NCBI GenBank assembly: GCA_015183035.1
Contig: JACZZP010000001.1
Span: 806,001 to 870,000, forward strand
DNA length: 64,000 nt
Direction of reading: 5' to 3'
DNA from: Meloidogyne chitwoodi
Lineage: Eukaryota; Nematoda; Chromadorea; Rhabditida; Meloidogynidae
Shown here: positions 22,664-32,003 of the stretch, piece by piece
How the letters are laid out: every line of letters starts with the position of its first letter
How positions within the stretch are numbered: the stretch's first letter is position 1
Translations under genes and position numbers: made by a program
Notes under the pieces: model-generated
Databases searched by the model: none
What the model was told of the DNA's origin: nothing
The model's input: the letters and a program-made list of their open reading frames with translations, nothing else

Positions 22664-23289
22664 ATGATCAGTGACATGGGTGATAAATCATATTTTTTAA
22701 AATATCAATTATAAATTTCAGAAATTACTACTCGTATGCTTGAGCGCCTTCAGCTTGAACATGAAGCAAAGTGTATTCCTCCTGAGGAAATAATAGGAGA
22801 ACATAATCAAACAATATTTGTGTTTCATAATCAAAGATGTGGATTTGATAATCGATTTAAAACAACTTTTACAATACTAAGCCGCAAATTTAGTTCTATT
22901 GAGCAATTTTACATCTGGCAAAAGGCACGCTTTTTTGGAGACATTGAAATTGCTTTTGATGTGCTATCTATCGATAATCCAATTGCAATTCGTAGAATTG
23001 GAAAACGTATTCGCAACTATAAGCAAGAAGAATGGAATGCTGTACGCAACAAGGCAAATATTTATATTTTTTAAAAAATTTTTTATATCTTTAGATAATG
23101 TATACGGGATTATGGGCTAAATTTACACAAAATAATCAATTGTTCAATCAATTGCGTGCGACTGGAAATGGACTTATTTCTCAGCTTTCTGCCTCAGAAA
23201 CGTATTGGAGTAGTGGTGTAAGTCCATTTAGTCCATGCTTAAAGAATCCGAGTCAATGGGGAGGCGAAAATTATCTGGACGATTATTGA
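22664..23289 (+). CDS. NADAR-domain protein (YbiA/DUF1768 family) carried by the Maverick
   Basis: Exons 22664-22679, 22722-23053 and 23095-23289 give 543 bp, 180 residues; the second intron uses a GC donor (AAG/GCAAAT). From about residue 62 the sequence follows the NADAR plan: FSSIEQFYIWQKARFFGD, then IAIRRIGKRIRNYKQEEW, IMYTGLWAKFTQN, LRATGNGLISQL and ETYWSSGVSPF near the end. NADAR proteins are N-glycosidases acting on NAD-derived or ADP-ribosylated substrates, including removal of ADP-ribose from guanine in bacterial toxin-antitoxin and phage contexts. Not a standard Maverick gene, so likely acquired cargo. The substrate here is unknown. Confidence 0.85.
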
Positions 23290-23330
23290 TGGAATTAAGA
23301 AGTGAAATGAATAGAAGTATTTATTAATTT

Positions 23331-23941
23331 TTATTTCACAAATGTTAATATAGTATCGTACATTTTATGTTGAACGTAGTAAATTTCTTTTTCTGAGCGC
23401 GCACCTGTTATTATACACTTTCCTGTTGTGAATACTATAACAACAGCACGTGACTCTTTCATTCTTAGACACATTCCTGGGAAAAATTCAGGGTTGTATG
23501 ATATATGTTTTGCGAGCCATTCTGGTCGTACAATTCTTAGTGAATCATATAGAGCTAAAAAAGTTTTAAATAAGTTAATATTAAAAATATACCTGGTAAA
23601 TTTAAAGATCCATGAAAAGAAAAAGATGCAACCACGTTTTGTATTCTAAAATCATGCATATTTATGGGCGAAAATGTTCCGTCGGATATAATTTTTACAA
23701 AATGTTTTATTGAAAGTTCAGAGTCTCTGACTGATTTTGTTCCGACACAGACAATTCTTCCGTTTGAGAATATTAATGCTGTAGCCCGAATTGGTTCTTT
23801 AATTTTTATTATAAGTGCAGAAAACCGATTTGGTGTATATTTAGAATTTTTAATATGCGATGAAAGACTATAAAGGTCTAGCTTTTTATCTAAAATCTTC
23901 CCAGTAGAAACTACATTTTGAATAATAGCTTTAGCAAACAT
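23331..23941 (-). CDS. TATA-binding-protein homologue encoded by the Maverick
   Basis: Exons 23593-23941 and 23331-23554 on the minus strand, intron 23555-23592, total 573 bp, 190 residues. The protein is essentially only the TBP saddle, with its two direct repeats: repeat 1 runs from IQNVVSTGKILDKKLDLYSL through TPNRFSALIIKIKEP and FSNGRIVCVGTKS; repeat 2 from FRIQNVVASFSFHGS through YNPEFFPGMCLRMKE and FTTGKCIITGARSEKEI. No N-terminal extension. Divergent from typical animal TBPs, so old acquisition or fast evolution. It shares a short intergenic region with the ATPase gene. Likely role: directing polymerase II to the element's own TATA promoters. Confidence 0.9.
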
Positions 23942-23954
23942 CTAAAAAAATATT

Positions 23955-23964
23955 TTTATATAAA
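23955..23964. promoter_or_regulatory. Bidirectional TATA element between TBP and ATPase genes
   Basis: The TATATAAAA sequence, with a palindromic TATATA core, lies about 14-20 bp from the TBP start on the minus strand and 31 bp before the ATPase start on the plus strand. The 46-bp gap leaves little room for separate promoters. Confidence 0.5.
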
Positions 23965-23987
23965 AAATTATTACAAATAATTTAAAA

Positions 23988-24590
23988 ATGTTCAAAGCGC
24001 CCTTTACTATGGTTATATCAGGAGCCACAGGAAGCGGCAAAACCCAGTGGCTATTACGTTTTCTTAAAAATACGGACCAACTTGTCGACCCTCCACCATT
24101 GAAGATTTTATATAGTTTTGGAGAAATGAATGAAACAGTTTTCAAACTAAAAGAAATGGGTATCACCACATATAATGGGGTACCTGAAACAGAACTAATT
24201 AAACAGCATCAGCTTTTAATTTTGGATGACTTGATGCTTAATATTCCTAGTCAATTTTTAGATTTATTGTTTACTCGTGGGTCGCATAATTGGGGTGTAA
24301 GTGTAATTTTTGTCACACAAAGCTTATACGGTAAGGATATAAAGACAGCGCGTGCAAATGCTCATTATATTCTTTTAACTAAAAATCCTCAAGGATTATT
24401 GCAAGTGCGTACACTCGGGTCTCAGCTTTTTCCAAAAATGCTTAATTATTTTTTAGAGGCATATAGAGATGCTACTGCAGAAAAATTTTCTTATTTGTTA
24501 ATTAACATGCATCCGAATGCTGACGAAAATTTTCGGTTATCTACAAAAATATTTCCTGGAGAAAAAACTACTATATATTTGCCACTATAA
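23988..24590 (+). CDS. Maverick genome-packaging ATPase (FtsK/HerA, A32-like)
   Basis: 200 residues with a Walker A motif (ISGATGSGKTQW, about residues 9-20) and a Walker B motif (LLILDDLM, about 75-82), followed by an Asn/Gln sensor region (VIFVTQSLY). This is the ATPase that pumps DNA into capsids in Polintons and related viruses. Intronless, first gene of the rightward block; TATATAAA stands 31 bp upstream of the ATG. Confidence 0.95.
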   Translation: MFKAPFTMVISGATGSGKTQWLLRFLKNTDQLVDPPPLKILYSFGEMNETVFKLKEMGITTYNGVPETELIKQHQLLILDDLMLNIPSQFLDLLFTRGSHNWGVSVIFVTQSLYGKDIKTARANAHYILLTKNPQGLLQVRTLGSQLFPKMLNYFLEAYRDATAEKFSYLLINMHPNADENFRLSTKIFPGEKTTIYLPL

Positions 24591-24598
24591 TATATAAG
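24591..24598 (+). promoter_or_regulatory. TATATAAG box before the 24624 gene
   Basis: TATATAAG begins 33 bp upstream of the ATG, directly after the ATPase stop codon. It probably drives the run of genes 24624-30575, which are overlapping or closely spaced with no further such box. Confidence 0.55.
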
Positions 24599-24623
24599 CG
24601 TTCAAAAATATTTCATATTTAAA

Positions 24624-24980
24624 ATGCATGCGTATAACTATAGTCCATACGTTAAAGAAAATTTTGAATTTCTCCAACGTTTAGCAAAAACATCCTCCGA
24701 TAAAAAGAAAAACGCGTTGATATTATCGGCTAATGCTGATCAAATTTTAGCAATTGTTGAAATTTGTGCTAATATCTTAAAACATAATTTCACACTAAGT
24801 CGAAGGCAGCGAAGAAAATTAGTTCAGTTTGCAGATTACTATAGGTCTATTGCCAGAACACGTACTGAAAAAAGCGCACGCAATCGTATTCAAAAAGGAG
24901 GAAGCGCAGCTTTGGCAGCTATACTTATACCTGTTTTAGGCGCATTAGCAGAGCATATTATTCATAAATTCACACAATAA
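24624..24980 (+). CDS. Maverick small basic protein with hydrophobic C-terminus
   Basis: 118 residues. N-terminal helical region (about 10-60), a basic stretch (LSRRQRRKL, RTRTEKSARNRIQKGG) and a hydrophobic Ala/Leu segment near the C-terminus (AALAAILIPVLGALAEHII). The layout resembles small virion core or membrane-lytic proteins found in Polintons, but homology is not certain. Its stop codon overlaps the next ATG (TAATG), indicating co-transcription. Confidence 0.7.
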   Translation: MHAYNYSPYVKENFEFLQRLAKTSSDKKKNALILSANADQILAIVEICANILKHNFTLSRRQRRKLVQFADYYRSIARTRTEKSARNRIQKGGSAALAAILIPVLGALAEHIIHKFTQ

Positions 24981-25861
24981 TGAAGCATACAAAGAAAATG
25001 ATAATGGTGCCTGAGGCCGAATATGTTACACTTTTAAATATGATCAAAGGTGGGGATTTTTTACAAACAGAAAAGGCAAAAACTGATTTAGACATAAAAC
25101 GAACATTAGATGATCCTAAATTAACCGAGGATGTACGGGCAAAAAAGTATAACTTGCTATACAAAAAAAGAAGACAATTAAAAGAAAAATTAGAAAATCG
25201 ACCACAAAAGGTAATTATAGAAGAAAGAAAAACAAATTCTGAGGCGGCTCCGTATTTAAATGTAGGCACAAATAAATCGAGTTTAATTGTTGATAAAGGT
25301 GAACCAAAGCCTGATCCTCAAACTACATCAGAAACAAACCTTCGAACTCCTAAAATAAAAAGATCAACTCCTTTCAAAGGAATTATAGCAAAGAAATTTT
25401 CAGATGAGATTGAAAATTATGTCAAAGATCATTCAAAAAAATTTAAAATTCATGAGGACGGGAGTTTTGAAACATATGTCAAAGGAAGACGTGTAAATAA
25501 TAGTAACTTTAATCATGTACTTGAATACATAACTGGAGATAGATCTTCACCTCCAAAGGGTTTTAAATTTCTATTTAGTCGTCTTGCTAAGGATCCCTTA
25601 GTTATGGATTTTATTCGTAAAACACGTGGAGACAGCAGTACAGAAAAAAGTTCTGAAAGTAAAGAGGAGAGTTCTGGAAGTTCAGAGGAAAGTTCTGGAA
25701 GTAAAGAGGAAAGTTCTGGAAGTAAAGAAGAGAGTTCTGGAACGCAGTCAGGAACCGGAAAAAAGGGGAAAAGAGTACTTGTAAGGATCCCAACTATAAA
25801 TTCACCTGGGTTTGTTCGAAGAAAAAATAAATTTATGCCACAAATATGGGAAAAGCTATAG
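24980..25861 (+). CDS. Maverick structural-type protein with Ser/Glu repeats
   Basis: 293 residues. A Lys-rich coiled N-terminal third is followed by a small globular region at about 125-215 (TPFKGIIAKKFSDEIENYV, then FETYVKGRRVNNSNF). A repetitive acidic Ser tract (SSGSKEESSGSKEE pattern, about 218-255) comes next, and then a basic C-terminus. Similar K/R-rich proteins sit beside integrase in other Mavericks, but the function is unknown. It overlaps the integrase start by 16 bp. Confidence 0.7.
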   Translation: MKHTKKMIMVPEAEYVTLLNMIKGGDFLQTEKAKTDLDIKRTLDDPKLTEDVRAKKYNLLYKKRRQLKEKLENRPQKVIIEERKTNSEAAPYLNVGTNKSSLIVDKGEPKPDPQTTSETNLRTPKIKRSTPFKGIIAKKFSDEIENYVKDHSKKFKIHEDGSFETYVKGRRVNNSNFNHVLEYITGDRSSPPKGFKFLFSRLAKDPLVMDFIRKTRGDSSTEKSSESKEESSGSSEESSGSKEESSGSKEESSGTQSGTGKKGKRVLVRIPTINSPGFVRRKNKFMPQIWEKL

Positions 25862-26940
25862 ACAACTTATTAGAGAAAATATACTATTCTCTCAATTCCT
25901 CTGCTTCCTATTCTGGAATAAATCGTGTCTATGAAGAAGCGCGAAAGAAAAATCCAAAAATAAATAAGAGGGATGTTGTTGATTTTCTTCTAAAGCAGAG
26001 GGTTTATACGATGCATCGTCCTGCAAGAAAAAGATTTGAAAGATTAGTAACGCGACCAAGCGGGCTACATACAGATTGGCAAGCAGATTTGGCAATTTTT
26101 GATCAGTTAGCAAAATACAATGATGGATTCAGGTACCTTTTAGTATGCATTGATGTTCTCAGTCGAAAGATTTTTGCTGTACCTGTAAAAACTAAGAAAT
26201 CTGAGGATATGATTGAAGCATTTGAAAAGATTTTCAAAATTTCGAAAGGAATCTTGCCCCACAAAATATATACAGATCGTGGCTTAGAATTTGAAGCTAA
26301 GAAAATGCATGAATATTTTAAAACAAAGGATATCGATAAACGTGTAGTTTATAGTCCAGATGTACATGCTTCAATGGCTGAAAGGGCAAATCGAACCATT
26401 AAGGAAAGATTATACCGATACTTTAGTGAAAAAAATACACAAAGATGGATAGAAGCTGTGCAGAAGATTGTACAAGGAATAAATTCTAGTATTAATCGCA
26501 TTACAGGTGTGACTCCGAATTCTTTTACATTTAAGAATGCAAGGAATATTTTTGAAAGACTATATAAGGATCCCAAAACTCCACTTAAAAGTTCATCAAT
26601 ACTCGGACGAGGACAAATTGTTCGAATATCTAAAGAAAAAGGTAAATTTGAAAAAGGATATTTGCCAAATTATACTGACGAATTATTTCGCATCTATATA
26701 GTAAACGACTCACAACACCCTATAACATATCGTTTAGAAGATTTAGAAGGAAATTCAATTAAGGGGGTATTTTATAGGGAAGAATTAGTTCCCACATCTG
26801 AGGATACCACACATAGAATTGCAGAAATTTTAAAAACACGAATTACAAGTTCAGGCATAAAACAACATTTTGTGCGTTGGATTGGCTATACAAATATTCA
26901 TAACAGTTGGATTAACGATAACGATATAGTTAGACGTTAA
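25846..26940 (+). CDS. Maverick integrase (retroviral-like, with chromodomain)
   Basis: 364 residues. DDE catalytic core: Asp in WQADLAIFD (about 80), Asp in KIYTDRGLEFE (about 143) and Glu in ASMAERANRTIKERLYRY (about 180). The C-terminal 45 residues form a chromodomain (HRIAEILKTRITSSGIK, then FVRWIGYTNIHNSWIND), which may steer insertion to particular chromatin. The enzyme joins element ends to target DNA, leaving the 6-bp duplication seen here. Start overlaps the upstream gene. Confidence 0.96.
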   Translation: MGKAIDNLLEKIYYSLNSSASYSGINRVYEEARKKNPKINKRDVVDFLLKQRVYTMHRPARKRFERLVTRPSGLHTDWQADLAIFDQLAKYNDGFRYLLVCIDVLSRKIFAVPVKTKKSEDMIEAFEKIFKISKGILPHKIYTDRGLEFEAKKMHEYFKTKDIDKRVVYSPDVHASMAERANRTIKERLYRYFSEKNTQRWIEAVQKIVQGINSSINRITGVTPNSFTFKNARNIFERLYKDPKTPLKSSSILGRGQIVRISKEKGKFEKGYLPNYTDELFRIYIVNDSQHPITYRLEDLEGNSIKGVFYREELVPTSEDTTHRIAEILKTRITSSGIKQHFVRWIGYTNIHNSWINDNDIVRR

Positions 26941-26942
26941 TA

Positions 26943-29900
26943 ATGGATTCCTTCTATGTAATTTTGCCATCAAATACTAACAGTGTTGATGGAAATACTA
27001 CATCAAAGTTCACAGTTCGTATGCCTGATACTCTAGAACTGGACTCAAGCTGGACAGTTGCGCTTTCTAACATCATCTATCCATACTCTTTCTCATTACT
27101 TGGTGGTTCAGATGAACAAGAATCGATAACAATATTTCGCCGATATGGCGAAGAACTTTTACCTATTCGTATCGAGGTACCTGATTTATCTTTTTCATCT
27201 GAAGAGGCGTTAGAAAAAGCTATAAATGCTATTTTACATGATTCATGGGTAAAAGAAATAGAAAGGGAACGCAAGGAAAAGGATGAGAAACTAGAAAAAT
27301 ATTTATTATTTGGCGAAGTTAGAAATAAACGAGAGGTAGAGTTAGAATCTATCAAAGAACATTTTGTTACATATGGTTATTTTTACTTGTCGATAGAGGA
27401 AGAAAAAGATTTTATAAAACTTTTATCAGAAAAAGAAGTAGCAATTGACCCTAAAGTTTTATCTTTATCTAAGGAGGAATCAGCATCTAGTGGAAAAAAT
27501 TTTAAAATAATACCTCCACAAAAAGAAAAGAATTTTTATATTATGTTATTAAGTGAATTTATCCAAGCTCAATTGAAAATTTTGCTAATGCCTTTTTCAG
27601 AACAACTTGATAAAAATAACTATTTCGATTTGCCAAAAGATACATCTTTTAATTTTATAAGATTTTTGGGCAAAAAAGGTATAAGATTACCCCGAATAAG
27701 CCCTTCCCCTTATTCTGCGGATGGTCTAAAAAGGGTTCGATTTTATCCTAACAATGATCAAAAAGAAAAGGTCCGACAGGCGGTCGACGAATTTATGCTT
27801 CCTCCAGAGTCTCAAACACGAAAACCTGAATTACAAAGCGAAGAACCTGTTGAAGTACCTAATCATATAGAGGAACCTAAAGTTGTTGAATTAAATACTC
27901 ATATCGAGGAACATAAAGTTGTTGAAGTTCCTACTCATATCGAAGAACAGCAACCTGGGAATCAACAAGAAGATCATGATGATTCTAAAATTGATGAGTC
28001 TTTAATTGATTACTCTATAGAATCCATACAAAAATTTGAAAAGGAGGGATATATAGATTTGCCGAAGAAAATTGCATATAAATTTATAAAATTTTTAAAT
28101 GAAAAAATTGAAGGTGCACAACTTCCGAAAGTGCAGAATGTTCCTGAATCGTCATTAGTTCGTTTAAAACCACAAGCTGATCAAAATGAACTTATTTTGA
28201 ATTCTTTTAAAACTTTTGCTTCAAAAAGTCAACAAGAAAATGCTGAATCAGTTAAACCTTCCATCGAAACAAAAGATATTATTCCGCCTATAACAAAGAT
28301 AACTGAAGAGTCTGTCATATTACCAAAGAAAGATATTACTACACCAACTAAAACTGATAATGCTATACCTGAAAAATTAGATAAAAAAGATGATACCCAT
28401 GAAGCTGATAAACCAGAAGTATCTAACGAAGGTGTAACTATTGAAGTTGAAAATTTATTCGCTTTGCGTGAAAAAGTAGAAATTAATGAGCAAGATAAGC
28501 ATGAAGAAACATTATCTAAAGAAGAGATTTCTCAAGGCGCGTCACAAACAGAAAAACTTTCATCTATTTCTGAAATACCTTCTAATTCTGAAATCATGGA
28601 CGATTCTGTTCAAGAGGAAAAAATTCAAAAAGAAAACGAAAAGATTGATAGAACGCCTCTTGATGGAAAAATAACATCTTTTTATCATGTAGATATTCCT
28701 GATAAACAACCCATCTTAACTGAGGAGCAAAAGAACTTGATTACTGTGGCTGTTCGTGCTGCTAAAAATGCTTGGAGAGAGAGTGTAGATTTAGCGACGA
28801 AATCTCAAGAAAATATGGAACAAGCCGAAGATTTGTGGTGGAAAGCTCGCTTTAAATATTCAGCTAATGATATGCAAATAACTATAAAGAAAACAGGAAA
28901 AGTTGTAAATTTGAGAAAAACACCAGAACATATTGTTCCTTGGGTCCGCGCACAGGTAAGATTATTAACTAGTCGCAAAATAAATATCGATGATTGGACT
29001 CAGGAATGTTTAGAACTCGCTAAAAGAGCTTCAGTTGCTCACCGTGATGCAGAAACGGCTGAATTGCGGGGAGATGTTTTTGAAGCAAGAAAAGCCTCGG
29101 ATCGTGCAAAAGCAGCGTTAAATAAAGTTAAGGAAGCTGCAAAGCAGGTTGAAGAATTATTTACAGGGCATAAAAATCTTGGACTAGAAATTATTAATAA
29201 AGTTGATGAGGCTTTTAATAATCAAAATGAGCAAAACATAAATTCTCACCATGAATTTAGCCTTCCAATAACAGATGAAGAAGATGATTTTGAGCCATGG
29301 GCTCCAGATGAAATTATTATTGAATCTAAAGTTAAACCTAGTGAAATACATGAAAAATCACAATCATTTCCTCTAACTATTATTGAAGAAGATGATAACG
29401 AGCCTTGGACATCACAACCGTCTTCTAAAGAACAAAACTTTCAAACAATAATTGAAGACGAAGAAAAGCCAGCCCTTGAATTACCTAAAGCAGAAGCACT
29501 TGTAGCGAAAGAAGAACCATCGTTTTGGAGTAAAATATTTGGAGGCAGTTCAGAATCAAAAGAATATCAAACTAAACAACCATCTAATGAACCAAGAGCA
29601 GAAGCCCTTATTGCCGAACATCCTTCAACAAATGATTCAAAAAAAATGCATTATGCTAAATATGCATATCCGTCTGAATATAAAAAAATGCTTTTGGACT
29701 TTTCTAATTTACAGTTAGCCGATCCTTGTTATGAATGGGTCTCTTTTCATTATGATAAGTTGCATCATCGTTTCTGGGTTAGCTTAGAAGGAAATGTACA
29801 ATATATTCAACTAAGCCGTCAACTAGCCTATACATTGGGCTTCGATTCAGAAAAACTCCATAATGGTCATGTCGCAAAGTATATGCCAGACCTCTCTGGA

Positions 29901-30170
29901 GGTGTGCGTCAATTTTTAGTTTATGCACCGCGACTTGTTGAAAATAGTATAATTGGAAATGTTACCGCTCCATTATTACGTGTTGTAAATGTTAATGGAA
30001 AACCAGGAGATTGTATTTCCGAGGTATATATGACCGAGCATCATCATCGTTTATTAGGAAAACGTCATCCTGATATAACAATTGAAATACGAAACTTAAC
30101 TGGAAATTTAGTAAAATTTCATTGGGGAAATTGTATAGTAACACTTCATTTTCAACGCTCATTGTTTTAA
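26943..30170 (+). CDS. Maverick minor capsid (penton) protein with a giant insertion
   Basis: 1,075 residues, several times the usual penton length. The N-terminus (FYVILPSNTNSVDGNTTSKF, then LDSSWTVALSNIIYPYSF) and the last 150 residues (VSFHYDKLHHRFWVSLEGN to IVTLHFQRSLF) match the two conserved parts of Polinton minor capsid proteins. Between them lie about 800 residues of mostly acidic, coiled sequence. This contains a duplicated module (about 220-280 and 360-420: DLPKDTSFNFIRFLGKK versus DLPKKIAYKFIKFLNEK), EEPKVVE-type repeats, an Ala-rich helical region (about 600-740) and repeated EEDDxEPW motifs. The single jelly-roll is presumably assembled from the two ends, with the insertion as a surface extension at the vertices. 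Confidence 0.85.
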   Translation: MDSFYVILPSNTNSVDGNTTSKFTVRMPDTLELDSSWTVALSNIIYPYSFSLLGGSDEQESITIFRRYGEELLPIRIEVPDLSFSSEEALEKAINAILHDSWVKEIERERKEKDEKLEKYLLFGEVRNKREVELESIKEHFVTYGYFYLSIEEEKDFIKLLSEKEVAIDPKVLSLSKEESASSGKNFKIIPPQKEKNFYIMLLSEFIQAQLKILLMPFSEQLDKNNYFDLPKDTSFNFIRFLGKKGIRLPRISPSPYSADGLKRVRFYPNNDQKEKVRQAVDEFMLPPESQTRKPELQSEEPVEVPNHIEEPKVVELNTHIEEHKVVEVPTHIEEQQPGNQQEDHDDSKIDESLIDYSIESIQKFEKEGYIDLPKKIAYKFIKFLNEKIEGAQLPKVQNVPESSLVRLKPQADQNELILNSFKTFASKSQQENAESVKPSIETKDIIPPITKITEESVILPKKDITTPTKTDNAIPEKLDKKDDTHEADKPEVSNEGVTIEVENLFALREKVEINEQDKHEETLSKEEISQGASQTEKLSSISEIPSNSEIMDDSVQEEKIQKENEKIDRTPLDGKITSFYHVDIPDKQPILTEEQKNLITVAVRAAKNAWRESVDLATKSQENMEQAEDLWWKARFKYSANDMQITIKKTGKVVNLRKTPEHIVPWVRAQVRLLTSRKINIDDWTQECLELAKRASVAHRDAETAELRGDVFEARKASDRAKAALNKVKEAAKQVEELFTGHKNLGLEIINKVDEAFNNQNEQNINSHHEFSLPITDEEDDFEPWAPDEIIIESKVKPSEIHEKSQSFPLTIIEEDDNEPWTSQPSSKEQNFQTIIEDEEKPALELPKAEALVAKEEPSFWSKIFGGSSESKEYQTKQPSNEPRAEALIAEHPSTNDSKKMHYAKYAYPSEYKKMLLDFSNLQLADPCYEWVSFHYDKLHHRFWVSLEGNVQYIQLSRQLAYTLGFDSEKLHNGHVAKYMPDLSGGVRQFLVYAPRLVENSIIGNVTAPLLRVVNVNGKPGDCISEVYMTEHHHRLLGKRHPDITIEIRNLTGNLVKFHWGNCIVTLHFQRSLF

Positions 30171-30173
30171 ATT

Positions 30174-30575
30174 ATGACACACATAGCCATTGATTTGGAT
30201 AAAATTGACTGGGGACCCTTTTTAAATGCCCAAGAGGGTAGTGGCATGCTAGAAGGAAACCGATATTTTCAAGGAACAAGGTACCAAAGGGGTTTTGGTG
30301 TACTTGGTGCTGTAGGTCGTTTTATTATGCCTATTGTCAAAAATTTAGCTACAAGTGCAGGTCAGGAGGCTGTAACTGCAGGAAAAAATATACTTGAGGA
30401 TGTTTCACAGGGTCGTTCTGTTAGTGAAGCTTTGAAACAACACGGCACTGAAGGTCTTCAAAAGGTAAGTAAAAAACTTCAACAATGTGGAAAAGGTAGA
30501 AGAAAAACTAAAATAGTCGAAAAGAACAGTCGTCGCCGACGCTATAGAGATCAACTTAGTTTAGAAGGACTCTAA
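30174..30575 (+). CDS. Maverick small capsid-associated protein
   Basis: 133 residues beginning three bases after the penton stop. N-terminal segment with NRYFQGTRYQRGFG, then a Gly/Ala-rich amphipathic region (VLGAVGRFIMPIVKNLATSA) and a very basic C-terminus (GKGRRKTKIVEKNSRRRRY). This combination is typical of the small minor virion proteins next to capsid genes in Polintons and resembles adenovirus core and VI-type proteins in composition only. Likely co-transcribed with penton. Confidence 0.75.
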   Translation: MTHIAIDLDKIDWGPFLNAQEGSGMLEGNRYFQGTRYQRGFGVLGAVGRFIMPIVKNLATSAGQEAVTAGKNILEDVSQGRSVSEALKQHGTEGLQKVSKKLQQCGKGRRKTKIVEKNSRRRRYRDQLSLEGL

Positions 30576-30576
30576 G

Positions 30577-30584
30577 TATATAAG
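30577..30584 (+). promoter_or_regulatory. TATATAAG box before the major capsid gene
   Basis: TATATAAG begins 38 bp before the capsid ATG, in the 39-bp gap after the preceding stop codon. Confidence 0.6.
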
Positions 30585-30614
30585 TTCTCGCATTGGCTAA
30601 ATTTCCAAACAAAA

Positions 30615-32003
30615 ATGGCAACGATCAAAAAAATTGATAAAGATAGTTCTGAGGGTGTTGATAATCGTCTAACTTTCTTTACTATTCCTTCAACTAATGT
30701 AGGTATACAACGTTCCGCTTTCAAAGAACTACTACCTCTTAATGCTCTAAATCAATCTGCAGGTCCATTTATTTTTCGTTATTTTGGAGATTCACTTTAT
30801 CTTGATTTGAGCAAGACTTATTTTAGTTTAGTTTTATCACTTGAAAGAAAAAATAAAGATGGTGAATGGGTTCCAATTACAAACGGTACAACAGAAGCTT
30901 TTGTGGGCGATAAGCATACAAGCGTTGCACAATATTTAGGTTTAACATGGATTCGTCGTCTTACTCTTTCTATTAATGGAGTTCAGTGTTATGATTCTGG
31001 CATTCATTATTCATATAGATGTATATTTTTACATGAACTTGGAGCTAATAGAGAAATTAGTAAAGGCCTTTATGAGGCAGGCCTTTATTATAAAGATGCC
31101 GTGGACAAGAATGATATTAATGGTTCTGGATTTAAGGCTCGTGCATCACGCTTTGCTAATGGACAGTTGTGTAGGTTATTTTCACATTTAGATTATGATA
31201 TGGCACGGCAAAATCAACTTTTAATTCCGAATAGTGATGTTATATGGACGATATACAAAAATACAGATGAATTTCTTATTCACACTCCCAAATATTTGCC
31301 AAAAGCAGGAGCGGAATATGTTAGTAACACAAACACTTATCGTCTCCGTCTTCATGATATGAGGATTTTTGTTAAGCAGGTCGATTTAAGTATGTCTTTA
31401 AATAATGCTATTGCGCGACATTTGGAACAAACACCCGCAAAATATGCTTACAGAAAAATTGAAATTAGAAGTGTATTTCTTGGAAAAGGTCGACAAGAAA
31501 TTACACATCCAGCATTTACAAGTACATGTCCACGACGTTTGATCATATGCTTTGTAAGTTCTTCAGCATATACAGGAAATACTGAGTTGTCACCCTTTAC
31601 ATTTGAAAATGCTAATTTACGTTCAATTTCGGCTGAATTTGGCGGATTTCAATTTCCTGCTGTTCCATACGATCTCGATTTTACAAATGATAGCTTTGTT
31701 CGTGCTTATGTTGACATGTATATTTGTATGGACCTAGACGCATGGCCAAATTCAGATCCTAGAACTATTAGTATAGGTATGAACGAATTTTCTAAATCTT
31801 CATGCTTTTTTGTTATTCCGATGACTTCGACTCTTGAAGACACTAACGGCCTTGAACTCATTAGACAAGGAACAACAACAGTGCGTTGCCTTTTCAATCA
31901 ACCTGTAAAGGACGAAGGATATGAAATGATAATAATGGGTGAGTTCGATTCAATACTGTCCATAAATGCAGACCGTGTGTTAAGTACTGATGGATCTGTC
32001 TAA
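30615..32003 (+). CDS. Maverick major capsid protein (double jelly-roll)
   Basis: 462 residues, normal for Polinton major capsid proteins. Conserved opening (TFFTIPSTNVGIQRSAFKEL, then FRYFGDSLYLDLSKTYFSL) corresponds to the first strands of the N-terminal jelly-roll. The C-terminal half (AKYAYRKIEIRSVFLGKGRQ onward) corresponds to the second. Forms the hexameric capsomers of the icosahedral shell. Intronless; its end overlaps the protease start by 14 bp. Confidence 0.93.
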   Translation: MATIKKIDKDSSEGVDNRLTFFTIPSTNVGIQRSAFKELLPLNALNQSAGPFIFRYFGDSLYLDLSKTYFSLVLSLERKNKDGEWVPITNGTTEAFVGDKHTSVAQYLGLTWIRRLTLSINGVQCYDSGIHYSYRCIFLHELGANREISKGLYEAGLYYKDAVDKNDINGSGFKARASRFANGQLCRLFSHLDYDMARQNQLLIPNSDVIWTIYKNTDEFLIHTPKYLPKAGAEYVSNTNTYRLRLHDMRIFVKQVDLSMSLNNAIARHLEQTPAKYAYRKIEIRSVFLGKGRQEITHPAFTSTCPRRLIICFVSSSAYTGNTELSPFTFENANLRSISAEFGGFQFPAVPYDLDFTNDSFVRAYVDMYICMDLDAWPNSDPRTISIGMNEFSKSSCFFVIPMTSTLEDTNGLELIRQGTTTVRCLFNQPVKDEGYEMIIMGEFDSILSINADRVLSTDGSV

